From: Haliotis asinina
Lineage: Eukaryota; Mollusca; Gastropoda; Lepetellida; Haliotidae
Reading direction: 5' to 3'
DNA: 64,000 nt
Assembly (NCBI RefSeq): GCF_037392515.1
Contig: NC_090281.1
Coordinates: forward strand, 44,306,645-44,370,644
Shown here: one piece after another, positions 21,615 to 34,545 of the stretch
How the letters are laid out: every line of letters begins with the position of its first letter
How positions within the stretch are numbered: position 1 is the stretch's first letter
Notes under the pieces: model-generated
Told to the model about the DNA's origin: nothing
Database searches by the model: none
What the model saw: only the letters and a program-made list of their open reading frames with translations
Program-made: the position numbers and the translations under genes

Positions 21615-22176
21615 TTCATCGGTACGCTTTCACGGAAAACGGACTGTAATCGCAGAATAACACGAGTGGGTCACGACAGCGATGAGCAGTGATAAGCACA
21701 TCACAATTTACAACATTCCCACCCACGGACGACAGTTTGTTTTAATTCATTTACATTGAATGTTCCATACACCTATGTCACTTTGGGTTTAACTTGTAAT
21801 TTTAAATTTACAATGGGTTATACCTGTATTGTATTAGCCGTTGATTATAGCTATATTGTCTTACATAAATAAATATGTAATTAATGAAAGAAAATTTTGT
21901 TTCGTTTTGTTTCAATAATGAATATTACCAGGTCTTACTTGGCTCACGCTAAATAAGAAAACATGCCTCTGTGCAAACACTTGTGATTGAGGTGCTTTCA
22001 ATAGCTCTAATCCTTTGTTTCGGGTTCGGCGACTGGGATTAGGTTGCGTAAGCGAGCGACCCAAAGCGAGCGACTGAAGCCCGCTTGGGGTTTGAGCACC
22101 CACCTGTAGTGATGTGAAATATTCGTCGTGGGGACAGAAAGTGTTGAAATCCTGTAGAGGTAGGACGACTTCAAGG
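21615..22176. other. Unassigned spacer
   Basis: AT-rich, no gene recognised. The last ~50 bp show weak similarity to the cassette of the following array. Confidence 0.3.
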
Positions 22177-23553
22177 ATTCTTCGGAAGGGTGACAGAGGA
22201 CCAGACAGGTAGGTGTTTCCATATCTATTTGGAACAAAATATGCATCTTCATGGATATTTGTTTAATATACAGTGCACACTCATTCTCTCATAGTACACA
22301 GTCATTTAGGTATAGATGGGAAAGGTTGATACTGGTTTCTGCATGTAAACGGAGTGGTAGTGTAGCCTAGTTGTTCAAGTGTTGGCACGTCATGTTCAGT
22401 ACCATTGTTCGAGTCCTCACTTAAATACTATGCCCCACGCCTACTTAACGCTGGAAAATTTCACAAAGCGGCAGAAAACCACACTTACTCGCTGTTGTTA
22501 ATCCAATCTACATCCGAGAGAAATGTGATTACTGATGCTTATGTATGACTCATTTCTTTCAGACGCAGGAACCCTGGCACACTCTGGATTTGGTGTTGTG
22601 TCACTCTAAACCCTTCCACCTGGACTTTAGTACACTGACTTTCCGAGGGTCCGATGGGATGAGCTTTTGTCTCATGGTGGCTCCATTGTGCGTCTGCTCT
22701 CCGCGTAGCCCCCTGCCGAGCGTACATGGAGTAGGTTCGGTGCTAGGGCCTGACTGTACAGTCAGGATGGTTGTTACAGCAACCCAGCTAGTTTAGGGTT
22801 GGCACACTCTGTGGCCCCAGTCTTTTCAGCACCCCCAGTAGACCCAATGCTGACTGCACTTGACTGGTAGATTAGGGGTTAGTGTAGATAGGGCCCCTTT
22901 CGTGCATGCCCTGTACGATGCTATCTATAGATAGTATAACTTAGTGTTAACCCACCATTCCGTCCTTCAATAGGTAGTTCGAGACAAAGCAAGTCCCGGA
23001 TGGTCACTTTGAAAGTCAGTGTACTGGCCACCTGCTGGTAAAGTATTCACTATTTCAGTTTAAAACTTAAATTAAATTTTGTTTTTCACGTTCCGACATA
23101 TTTGCTTTGCATTTAAATGTAAGGGGATGGTCGAATAACCGAATGGTTAAAGCGTTCGCTCATGACGCTCCAAACAACCAATTTCGATTTCCCATATCTG
23201 AATGATGTGTGAAGCATCTCTTTGTTGTTTCTCACTGTGATATAGCTAGTGTATTGCTGAAAGCGGTGTAAAAGGACACTCATGCAGTCATAATCTGTGT
23301 GAGAAGCATATATTATGTAAAGTGTTCTTTGCCTTTTTAAGTAGAACCGTTGCTTACGCGTGCAACTGTTCCTTTCAAACAATCTTTTGAATAAACCATA
23401 ACATGCAATGCATCCTTGTTTATCATGACGTCTACTGCAAAATTACAACTTGAGTTTCCTGTTTGAGATTTTACGTGTAGGCATATAAGTTGCATTTATG
23501 CACACAGTAAGTGCCAGCGATGTAAACTATATTCTCTGTACTGTTATGAGCAG

Positions 23554-23700
23554 GGATGCCATCTACCTGGGGGCGGAAATGGACCCTGAAGTCCCCCACA
23601 GGCAGGACGACTGCCAAGAAGATATTCCGTGGACAGAAGTGGATCAAGGGCTCTTCTGGCGGCAGGACAACGACCACAAAGCCACCAGACTACCAGGAAG
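23554..23700 (+). other. Exon-like cassette alpha (first of four in the array)
   Basis: 147 bp between an AG acceptor-like site (GAGCAG|GG) and AG|GCAAGT, the consensus for GC-AG introns. Recurs at 25581, 27608 and 29635. The length is a multiple of three. Two plus frames are open: an acidic one (LGAEMDPEVPQRQDDCQEDI, then PWTEVDQGLFW) and a basic one (WGRKWTLKSPRGRTTAKKIF). The minus strand is open too. I do not recognise the product and there is no proof of transcription. Confidence 0.35.
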
Positions 23701-23896
23701 GCAAGTTCTCCAAACTATCTTTTCAAGACAACATACAATATATTCTTGTTGACAATGACGTCATGAGCAAGTTACAACTTGTGTTTCAGGTTACAGCGTT
23801 TTCCTGACCAAAAAGCATATGCTTTTAATATCTATTATCTATGTAGTAAGTATCAGTGATATGAAACATTAACCTATTCGTTATCGTTACTATTAG

Positions 23897-24034
23897 GAAC
23901 GTGGATGCCATCGTCCTGGGGGCGGAAATGGACCCTGAAGTCCCCCAGAGGCAGGACGACTGCCAAGAAGATATTCCATGGATAGACGTGAACCATGGAT
24001 TCTTCGGAAGGGTGACAGAGGACCAGACAGGCAG
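23897..24034 (+). other. Exon-like cassette beta (first of four in the array)
   Basis: Shares a ~75-bp core with cassette alpha and then diverges. Flanked by CTATTAG| and a downstream GACAG|GCAGGT or CAG|GTGTTT. Only the acidic frame remains open (PWIDVNHGFFGRVTEDQTG); the basic frame has stops. Recurs at +2,027, +4,054 and +6,081 bp. Related single cassettes lie at ~31642-31812 and ~50150-50334, each ending at a stop in the acidic frame. Confidence 0.35.
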
Positions 24035-24113
24035 GTGTTTTCAACTCTATTTGGAAGAAAATATTTGTTTCATATATAGTGCACACTAATTCTCTCATAG
24101 TATACAGCCATTT

Positions 24114-24330
24114 AGGGGTGAGTGAGTTTAGTTTTACGCCGCACTCAGCAATATTCAGCTATAAGGTGACGGTCTGTAAATAATCGAGTCTTGACAAGAC
24201 AATCCAGTGATCAACAGAATGAGCATCGATCTGCGCAAATGGGAACCGATGACATGTTTCAACCAAGAAGTCAGCGAGTCTGACCACCCGATCCCGTTAG
24301 TCGCCTCTTACGACAAGCATAGTCACAGCC
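24114..24330 (+). mobile_element. GAGTGAG-type SINE inside the array unit
   Basis: Begins GAGTGAGTTTAGTTTTACGC then CGCACTCAGCAATATTCAGC, continuing through GTCTGTAAATAATCGAGTC and TCGCCTCTTACGACAAGCAT. Flanked by CAGCCATTTAGG duplicates. The left edge of the array (22303-22312) has the same site without the insertion. Copies recur at 26141, 28168 and 30195. Confidence 0.8.
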
Positions 24331-27300
24331 ATTTAGGTATAGATGGGAAAGGTTGATACTGGTTTCTGCATGTAAACGGATGGGTAGTGTAGCCTAATTG
24401 TTCAAGTGTTGGCACGTCATGTTCAGTACCATTGTTCGAGTCCTCACTTAAATACTATGCCCCACGCCTACTTAACGCTGGAAAATTTCACAAAGCGGCA
24501 GAAAACCACACTTACTCGCTGTTGTTAATCCAATCTACATCCGAGAGAAATGTGATTACTGATGCTTATGTATGACTCATTTCTTTCAGACGCAGGAACC
24601 CTGGCACACTCTGGATTTGGTGTTGTGTCACTCTAAACCCTTCCACCTGGACTTTAGTACACTGACTTTCCGAGGGTCCGATGGGATGAGCTTTTGTCTC
24701 ATGGTGGCTCCATTGTGCGTCTGCTCTCCGCGTAGCCCCCTGCCGAGCGTACATGGAGTAGGTTCGGTGCTAGGGCCTGACTGTACAGTCAGGATGGTTG
24801 TTACAGCAACCCAGCTAGTTTAGGGTTGGCACACTCTGTGGCCCCAGTCTTTTCAGCACCCCCAGTAGACCCAATGCTGACTGCACTTGACTGGTAGATT
24901 AGGGGTTAGTGTAGATAGGGCCCCCTTCGTGCATGCCCTGTACGATGCTATCTATAGATAGTATAACTTAGTGTTAACCCACCATTCCGTCCTTCAATAG
25001 GTAGTTCGAGACAAAGCAAGTCCCGGATGGTCACTTTGAAAGTCAGTGTACTGGCCACCTGCTGGTAAAGTATTCACTATTTCAGTTTAAAACTTAAATT
25101 AAATTTTGTTTTTCACGTTCCGACATATTTGCTTTGCATTTAAATGTAAGGGGATGGTCGAATAACCGAATGGTTAAAGCGTTCGCTCATGACGCTCCAA
25201 ACAACCAATTTCGATTTCCCATATCTGAATGATGTGTGAAGCATCTCTTTGTTGTTTCTCACTGTGATATAGCTAGTGTATTGCTGAAAGCGGTGTAAAA
25301 GGACACTCATGCAGTCATAATCTGTGTGAGAAGCATATATTATGTAAAGTGTTCTTTGCCTTTTTAAGTAGAACCGTTGCTTACGCGTGCAACTGTTCCT
25401 TTCAAACAATCTTTTGAATAAACCATAACATGCAATGCATCCTTGTTTATCATGACGTCTACGGCAAAATTACAACTTGAGTTTCCTGTTTGAGATTTTA
25501 CGTGTAGGCATATAAGTTGCATTTATGCACACAGTAAGTGCCAGCGATGTAAACTATATTCTCTGTACTGTTATGAGCAGGGATGCCATCTACCTGGGGG
25601 CGGAAATGGACCCTGAAGTCCCCCAGAGGCAGGACGACTGCCAAGAAGATATTCCGTGGACAGAAGTGGATCAAGGGCTCTTCTGGCGGCAGGACAACGA
25701 CCACAAAGCCACCAGACTACCAGGAAGGCAAGTTCTCCAAACTATCTTTTCAAGACAACATACAATATATTCTTGTTGACAATGACGTCATGAGCAAGTT
25801 ACAACTTGTGTTTCAGGTTACAGCGTTTTCCTGACCAAAAAGCATATGCTTTTAATATCTATTATCTATGTAGTAAGTATCAGTGATATGAAACATTAAC
25901 CTATTCGTTATCGTTACTATTAGGAACGTGGATGCCATCGTCCTGGGGGCGGAAATGGACCCTGAAGTCCCCCAGAGGCAGGACGACTGCCAAGAAGATA
26001 TTCCATGGATAGACGTGAACCATGGATTCTTCGGAAGGGTGACAGAGGACCAGACAGGCAGGTGTTTTCAACTCTATTTGGAAGAAAATATTTGTTTCAT
26101 ATATAGTGCACACTAATTCTCTCATAGTATACAGCCATTTAGGGGTGAGTGAGTTTAGTTTTACGCCGCACTCAGCAATATTCAGCTATAAGGTGACGGT
26201 CTGTAAATAATCGAGTCTTGACAAGACAATCCAGTGATCAACAGAATGAGCATCGATCTGCGCAAATGGGAACCGATGACATGTTTCAACCAAGAAGTCA
26301 GCGAGTCTGACCACCCGATCCCGTTAGTCGCCTCTTACGACAAGCATAGTCACAGCCATTTAGGTATAGATGGGAAAGGTTGATACTGGTTTCTGCATGT
26401 AAACGGATGGGTAGTGTAGCCTAATTGTTCAAGTGTTGGCACGTCATGTTCAGTACCATTGTTCGAGTCCTCACTTAAATACTATGCCCCACGCCTACTT
26501 AACGCTGGAAAATTTCACAAAGCGGCAGAAAACCACACTTACTCGCTGTTGTTAATCCAATCTACATCCGAGAGAAATGTGATTACTGATGCTTATGTAT
26601 GACTCATTTCTTTCAGACGCAGGAACCCTGGCACACTCTGGATTTGGTGTTGTGTCACTCTAAACCCTTCCACCTGGACTTTAGTACACTGACTTTCCGA
26701 GGGTCCGATGGGATGAGCTTTTGTCTCATGGTGGCTCCATTGTGCGTCTGCTCTCCGCGTAGCCCCCTGCCGAGCGTACATGGAGTAGGTTCGGTGCTAG
26801 GGCCTGACTGTACAGTCAGGATGGTTGTTACAGCAACCCAGCTAGTTTAGGGTTGGCACACTCTGTGGCCCCAGTCTTTTCAGCACCCCCAGTAGACCCA
26901 ATGCTGACTGCACTTGACTGGTAGATTAGGGGTTAGTGTAGATAGGGCCCCCTTCGTGCATGCCCTGTACGATGCTATCTATAGATAGTATAACTTAGTG
27001 TTAACCCACCATTCCGTCCTTCAATAGGTAGTTCGAGACAAAGCAAGTCCCGGATGGTCACTTTGAAAGTCAGTGTACTGGCCACCTGCTGGTAAAGTAT
27101 TCACTATTTCAGTTTAAAACTTAAATTAAATTTTGTTTTTCACGTTCCGACATATTTGCTTTGCATTTAAATGTAAGGGGATGGTCGAATAACCGAATGG
27201 TTAAAGCGTTCGCTCATGACGCTCCAAACAACCAATTTCGATTTCCCATATCTGAATGATGTGTGAAGCATCTCTTTGTTGTTTCTCACCGTGATATAGC

Positions 27301-30300
27301 TAGTGTATTGCTGAAAGCGGTGTAAAACGACACTCATGCAGTCATAATCTGTGTGAGAAGCATATATTATGTAAAGTGTTCTTTGCCTTTTTAAGTAGAA
27401 CCGTTGCTTACGCGTGCAACTGTTCCTTTCAAACAATCTTTTGAATAAACCATAACATGCAATGCATCCTTGTTTATCATGACGTCTACGGCAAAATTAC
27501 AACTTGAGTTTCCTGTTTGAGATTTTACGTGTAGGCATATAAGTTGCATTTATGCACACAGTAAGTGCCAGCGATGTAAACTATATTCTCTGTACTGTTA
27601 TGAGCAGGGATGCCATCTACCTGGGGGCGGAAATGGACCCTGAAGTCCCCCAGAGGCAGGACGACTGCCAAGAAGATATTCCGTGGACAGAAGTGGATCA
27701 AGGGCTCTTCTGGCGGCAGGACAACGACCACAAAGCCACCAGACTACCAGGAAGGCAAGTTCTCCAAACTATCTTTTTAAGACAACATACAATATATTCT
27801 TGTTGACAATGACGTCATGAGCAAGTTACAACTTGTGTTTCAGGTTACAGCGTTTTCCTGACCAAAAAGCATATGCTTTTAATATCTATTATCTATGTAG
27901 TAAGTATCAGTGATATGAAACATTAACCTATTCGTTATCGTTACTATTAGGAACGTGGATGCCATCGTCCTGGGGGCGGAAATGGACCCTGAAGTCCCCC
28001 AGAGGCAGGACGACTGCCAAGAAGATATTCCATGGATAGACGTGAACCATGGATTCTTCGGAAGGGTGACAGAGGACCAGACAGGCAGGTGTTTTCAACT
28101 CTGTTTGGAAGAAAATATTTGTTCCATATGTAGTGCACACTAATTCTCTTGTAGTATACAGCCATTTAGGAGTGAGTGAGTTTAGTTTTACGCCGCACTC
28201 AGCAATATTCAGCTATAAGGTGACGGTCTGTAAATAATCGAGTCTTGACAAGACAATCCAGTGATCAACAACACGAACATCGATCTGCGCAAATGGGAAC
28301 CGATGACATGTTTCAACCAAGAAGTCAGCGAGTCTGACCACCCGATCCCGTTAGTCGCCTCTTACGACAAGCATAGTCACAGCCATTTAGGTATAGATGG
28401 GAAAGGTTGATACTGGTTTCTGCATGTAAACGGATGGGTAGTGTAGCCTAATTGTTCAAGTGTTGGCACGTCATGTTCAGTACCATTGTTCGAGTCCTCA
28501 CTTAAATACTATGCCCCACGCCTACTTAACGCTGGAAAATTTCACAAAGCGGCAGAAAACCACACTTACTCGCTGTTGTTAATCCAATCTACATCCGAGA
28601 GAAATGTGATTACTGATGCTTATGTATGACTCATTTCTTTCAGACGCAGGAACCCTGGCACACTCTGGATTTGGTGTTGTGTCACTCTAAACCCTTCCAC
28701 CTGGACTTTAGTACACTGACTTTCCGAGGGTCCGATGGGATGAGCTTTTGTCTCATGGTGGCTCCATTGTGCGTCTGCTCTCCGCGTAGCCCCCTGCCGA
28801 GCGTACATGGAGTAGGTTCGGTGCTAGGGCCTGACTGTACAGTCAGGATGGTTGTTACAGCAACCCAGCTAGTTTAGGGTTGGCACACTCTGTGGCCCCA
28901 GTCTTTTCAGCACCCCCAGTAGACCCAATGCTGACTGCACTTGACTGGTAGATTAGGGGTTAGTGTAGATAGGGCCCCCTTCGTGCATGCCCTGTACGAT
29001 GCTATCTATAGATAGTATAACTTAGTGTTAACCCACCATTCCGTCCTTCAATAGGTAGTTCGAGACAAAGCAAGTCCCGGATGGTCACTTTGAAAGTCAG
29101 TGTACTGGCCACCTGCTGGTAAAGTATTCACTATTTCAGTTTAAAACTTAAATTAAATTTTGTTTTTCACGTTCCGACATATTTGCTTTGCATTTAAATG
29201 TAAGGGGATGGTCGAATAACCGAATGGTTAAAGCGTTCGCTCATGACGCTCCAAACAACCAATTTCGATTTCCCATATCTGAATGATGTGTGAAGCATCT
29301 CTTTGTTGTTTCTCACCGTGATATAGCTAGTGTATTGCTGAAAGCGGTGTAAAACGACACTCATGCAGTCATAATCTGTGTGAGAAGCATATATTATGTA
29401 AAGTGTTCTTTGCCTTTTTAAGTAGAACCGTTGCTTACGCGTGCAACTGTTCCTTTCAAACAATCTTTTGAATAAACCATAACATGCAATGCATCCTTGT
29501 TTATCATGACGTCTACGGCAAAATTACAACTTGAGTTTCCTGTTTGAGATTTTACGTGTAGGCATATAAGTTGCATTTATGCACACAGTAAGTGCCAGCG
29601 ATGTAAACTATATTCTCTGTACTGTTATGAGCAGGGATGCCATCTACCTGGGGGCGGAAATGGACCCTGAAGTCCCCCAGAGGCAGGACGACTGCCAAGA
29701 AGATATTCCGTGGACAGAAGTGGATCAAGGGCTCTTCTGGCGGCAGGACAACGACCACAAAGCCACCAGACTACCAGGAAGGCAAGTTCTCCAAACTATC
29801 TTTTTAAGACAACATACAATATATTCTTGTTGACAATGACGTCATGAGCAAGTTACAACTTGTGTTTCAGGTTACAGCGTTTTCCTGACCAAAAAGCATA
29901 TGCTTTTAATATCTATTATCTATGTAGTAAGTATCAGTGATATGAAACATTAACCTATTCGTTATCGTTACTATTAGGAACGTGGATGCCATCGTCCTGG
30001 GGGCGGAAATGGACCCTGAAGTCCCCCAGAGGCAGGACGACTGCCAAGAAGATATTCCATGGATAGACGTGAACCATGGATTCTTCGGAAGGGTGACAGA
30101 GGACCAGACAGGCAGGTGTTTTCAACTCTGTTTGGAAGAAAATATTTGTTCCATATGTAGTGCACACTAATTCTCTTGTAGTATACAGCCATTTAGGAGT
30201 GAGTGAGTTTAGTTTTACGCCGCACTCAGCAATATTCAGCTATAAGGTGACGGTCTGTAAATAATCGAGTCTTGACAAGACAATCCAGTGATCAACAACA

Positions 30301-30439
30301 CGAACATCGATCTGCGCAAATGGGAACCGATGACATGTTTCAACCAAGAAGTCAGCGAGTCTGACCACCCGATCCCGTTAGTCGCCTCTTACGACAAGCA
30401 TAGTCACAGCCATTTAGGTATAGATGGGAAAGGTTGATA

Positions 30440-33435
30440 CTGGTTTCTGCATGTAAACGGATGGGTAGTGTAGCCTAGTTGTTCAAGTGTTGGCACGTCA
30501 TGTTCAGTACCATTGTTCGAGTCCTCACTTAAATACTATGCCCCACGCCTACTTAACACTGGAAAATTTCACAAAGCGGCAGAAAACCACACTTACTCGC
30601 TGTTGTTAATCCAATCTACATCCGAGAGAAATGTGATTACTGATGCTTATGTATGACTCATTTCTTTCAGACGCAGGAACCCTGGCACACTCTGGATTTG
30701 GTGTTGTGTCACTCTAAACCCTTCCACCTGGACTTTAGTACACTGACTTTCCGAGGGTCCGATGGGATGAGCTTTTGTCTCATGGTGGCTCCATTGTGCG
30801 TCTGCTCTCCGCGTAGCCCCCTGCCGAGCGTACATGGAGTAGGTTCGGTGCTAGGGCATGACTGTACAGTCAGGATGGTTGTTACAGCAACCCAGCTAGT
30901 TTAGGGTTGGCACACTCTGTGGCCCCAGTCTTTTCAGCACCCCCAGTAGACCCAATGCTGACTGCACTTGACTGGTAGATTAGGGGTTAGTGTAGATAGG
31001 GCCCCCTTCGTGCATGCCCTGTACGATGCTATCTATAGATAGTATAACTTAGTGTTAACCCACCATTCCGTCCTTCAATAGGTAGTTCGAGACAAAGCAA
31101 GTCCCGGATGGTCACTTTGAAAGTCAGTGTACTGGCCACCTGCTGGTAAAGCATTCACTATTTCAGTTTAAAACTTACATGAAATTTTGTTTTCACGTCC
31201 CGATGTATTTGCTTTGTATTTAAATGTAAGGGGATGGTCGAATAACCGAATGGTTAAAGCGTTCGCTCATGACGCTCCAAACAACCCGATTTCGATTTCC
31301 CATATCTGAATGATGTGTGAAGCCGATATTTGTTGTTTCTCCCCGTGATATAGCTGGTATGCTGGTAAAAGCAGTGTGAAAACGACACTCATGCAGTCTT
31401 AATATGTGCTGGAAGTATAAATTATGATACAGAATACTGTTTACCTTTATTAGCAGAAGCCACTGTGTTCTTCCAAACGATCTTTTAAAGAAAACATAAA
31501 GTGCCTCCTTGTGTACAATGACGTCTACTGCCAAGTCACAACTTGATTTTCGTGTTTGAGATATGTTCTCGTGGAATCATATATTTTGCATTTATGCACA
31601 CAGTACAAATGATATAAAATATGTTTACCTTTATTATCAGGAGCGTGGATGCCATCGTCCTGGGGGCGGAAATGGACCCTGAAGTCCCCCAGAGGCAGGA
31701 CGACTGCCAAGAAGATATTCCATGGACAGAAGTGGATCAAGGGTTCTTCTGGAGCAGCATGTGGATGTTTGGATATTTTGTGACAATGTACTCTGCGTGT
31801 CTACTACTGTAAACCCTCCAGTAGAATAGGTAGCGTTGCATACGTTGAGGGAACACGGTTCCAGAGTTTTTTTCTCAAAAATGTTTTTTTATCTCTGGTT
31901 TTACGTGTCGGGCTTCAGTTACCTTTGACCTTGTTCAAATCTCAAATTTGATCAAGATCAATTTAGACACACATTCTGCAACAACAATGTTGGTGTTTAT
32001 GTTCGAGGATTTGGAACTGTTCCATGTTGGGAATGATGACATTAATAAAACGTAATCCGCACAGCTGGTCCAATTGTGCTTGTTTGTTTTGCTGTTTTGT
32101 TTGTGAAACTTGTGAACTCGAGAAGAATTGTTTTTGTCCATGGAAATCGGATGTACACGCCATGTAGGAGTGCTTGTTTTTAGCCATATACTGCCATGCA
32201 CTGCTAAACACCGCCAACACAGAACACATCACGAAACAAGTCCAACATTAAAACAATAGATCAATACACGGGGGTATTCTAATGTCTACATACCAGAACT
32301 TACAATACAAAAGCCTATCAACATTACTAGATCACATCGCACAGACCTTTAGTTCAATGTATGTACTAAACAATCCAGTGGTGTCTGTAGATGAGACAAG
32401 ACATTAAATGAAAAGCTCCCACCAACATTCAACAGTCTAGAATATTACATTGCGCAAGTAAACAACCAAGTGCATGTTTGCCAATCATATTCCTTAACCA
32501 GTAGACCATGGTTGGAGCATTTGTGATGGTCAGCGTATCCCTATTCTGGTGTTCTGATGTCGAGAGATGCTGCTCCCCATGGATTGGTTGAACTGACACA
32601 GAGTAAATGCAATAAAGTCAGTATGCCATCAGAGAGAGATCTATATCAAAGCAGATAAACTGAACAAATTGTAAGCTTCTGAATGTATCAAAAGTGATTA
32701 ACAGTTATCTGACAGACCATTTGAATAGCTACTACGAGAGCTTAGAGGCAGTTATCGATCGTGAATCATATTTTTCTAATACTTTGGATACTGCTATTTC
32801 ATCAAATAGTTTAGGAATGTATAGCTTTTATTAACCATAACATTGAAGTTTGTTTTTTTCTAAACTGTGTTAAACATGTGACACCAAATGAATTGTTTGT
32901 TAGTTCTCTGCTCTGTATAGGCACTAAAACTACAATGGTGGCCATCTTGGCAGCCACTTTTTAATTCTGGGTAATATCAAGTTATTCCATGTAACATGTT
33001 GTCACTCTAGAAGTAAACAGGAAACAAAATCTCGTCTCAAAGAGTAAGCTGTAAAACATTATATTATCACGACATGACCATACAAAATCACCTGTTTTGT
33101 GCCCGAGTCACCACTCTAGAAGATACAAATGTCAAAAAACAAAAAGTAAAAATATACACCCTTTAGCAATACACAAAAGTCACAATGACAGTGATCAGAT
33201 TGATATTAGTAAAACTATCCATGATTAACTTTGAGATGTTGTCGGCCAGCAAACCAAATGTCATGAAAATGCTCATAGACCTCCACCACATAAAATGGCC
33301 AGTGAAAACCTGAGTATTAAAGGCCTTTTCATGAGCCAAAGACATCATACCAACTGAAGATAGTGTCAAACAAACTCAGTACTGGGGAGGCTACGACATC
33401 AGATTTTTCAGCTGCCTCCTCCTGTACTACTTCAA
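30440..33435 (+). repeat. Segmental repeat, copy 1
   Basis: Directly repeated at 49168-52500 with indels and clear divergence. Starts inside the last array unit, runs through the single cassette at ~31642, and continues past the array through GGGAACACGGTTCCAGAGTT and AACATTCAACAGTCTAGAA to a breakpoint near GGGGAGGCT / TTTTTCAGCTGCCTCCTC. No gene was recognised in 31830-33380. Confidence 0.85.
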
Positions 33436-33700
33436 TACCCTTGGATACAGCAAAGGGGTTCACCTTTTACGGTGTCTTGTCAGGGGTCTCGATCACAAGG
33501 AAAAGCGGCCAGTACTCAATCGATGCAGAAGGTCTGTGATCAGTATCAATAGGGTCAATTTCAAGAGGACATTTTGGGATTTGGGGCGGAATTTCATAGC
33601 CATGGTTAGTGTAATATGGTTCATCATCTGAGCCACCCATCCACCACGGAGTATCACAAGGACAATGCTAAAAGCAAATGGGTCTCCAACTTACAGCACC
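33380..33700 (-). mobile_element. LINE ORF1 (gag-like) fragment
   Basis: Minus-strand reading gives DTPWWMGGSDDEPYYTNHGY, then EIPPQIPKCPLEIDPIDTDH, EYWPLFLVIETPDKTP and a stop-interrupted KVNPFAVSKGIE. The pattern PxFLVIExxDKxxxxKxxPFxxxKGI is that of ORF1 proteins of molluscan non-LTR retrotransposons, from memory. It carries a stop and is an isolated piece. Confidence 0.5.
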
Positions 33701-34545
33701 AAGGATACCCGGATGATCTACTCCAGCAGAAGAATTAATATTAATATTTCTACCAGATTGGCCCATGAGCCATATTAAGTACGAGGTCGAAAAAATCGGG
33801 GTTCATATTTTTCATACGATAACCTAGGGGAAAATATTGCTTAGTCATGGTGAGGTGAAGTCGTGAGCAATGCAAGGACGCCACGTCTCCTCTATAACGT
33901 TGCGTTCTAAATGAGGCCATTGTGGGTAACCAGCCCATGTTTGAAAGTTGAGTTTGGTAATAGATAGGCACACTCGTGCTTAAATATCTGTATATCCCTC
34001 GCTTCCGTTCGGTATGGTGGCTGATTCGGGCCATCGCTTTATCGCCCTGTAAAATCAAGGCGACATTGCGACAAAGCGATAGCACGACACGACATTGCGA
34101 TACGCCGACACGATATAGCGATATTGCGATACGGCCAGAAAACGAAATAGCGAAAACACGACACGATATAGCGATAACACGACACGAAATGGCGATATCA
34201 CGACACGAAATGGCGATAACAAGACACGAAATGGCGATAACCCGACACGAAATGGCGATATCACGACACGAAATGGCGATATCACGACACGAAATGGCGA
34301 TAAAACTGGGCGACATTGCGATATGGCGATAACGCGAAAAGGCGACATTGCGATATAGAGACACGATATGGCGATACAGCGACATTGCGATAACGCGAAA
34401 AGGCGACATTGCGATATAGAGACACGATATGGCGATACAGCGACATTGCGACATAGCGATACAGCGACATTGCGATATTGCGATATTGCTTCCTTTCCAT
34501 TGATTCAGTTTTAGAATCTGATCGGTGGAGTATGTGAGATAAACG

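Larger units (their letters stand above)
22177..31830. repeat. Tandem array of a 2,027-bp unit (four full copies plus diverged ends)
   Basis: Identical landmarks recur exactly 2,027 bp apart (22545, 24572, 26599, 28626, 30653). Near-identical core ~22313-31150; the edges (22177-22312 and 31151-31830) are clearly diverged. Each unit holds two tRNA-derived SINE-like segments (e.g. 22357-22480 and 23123-23280), a GAGTGAG-type SINE (24114-24330), two ~140-bp exon-like cassettes, and an 18-bp perfect palindrome (22749-22766). Units 1 and 2 share variants, and units 3 and 4 share others, implying stepwise amplification. No unit carries a long open frame. Confidence 0.95.

Noticed and set aside
22313-31150. 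Tandem exons of an abalone egg-coat (VERL-like) gene
   Set aside because: The cassettes do not show a recognisable zona pellucida or VERL repeat, and two of the three plus frames differ in openness between cassettes.
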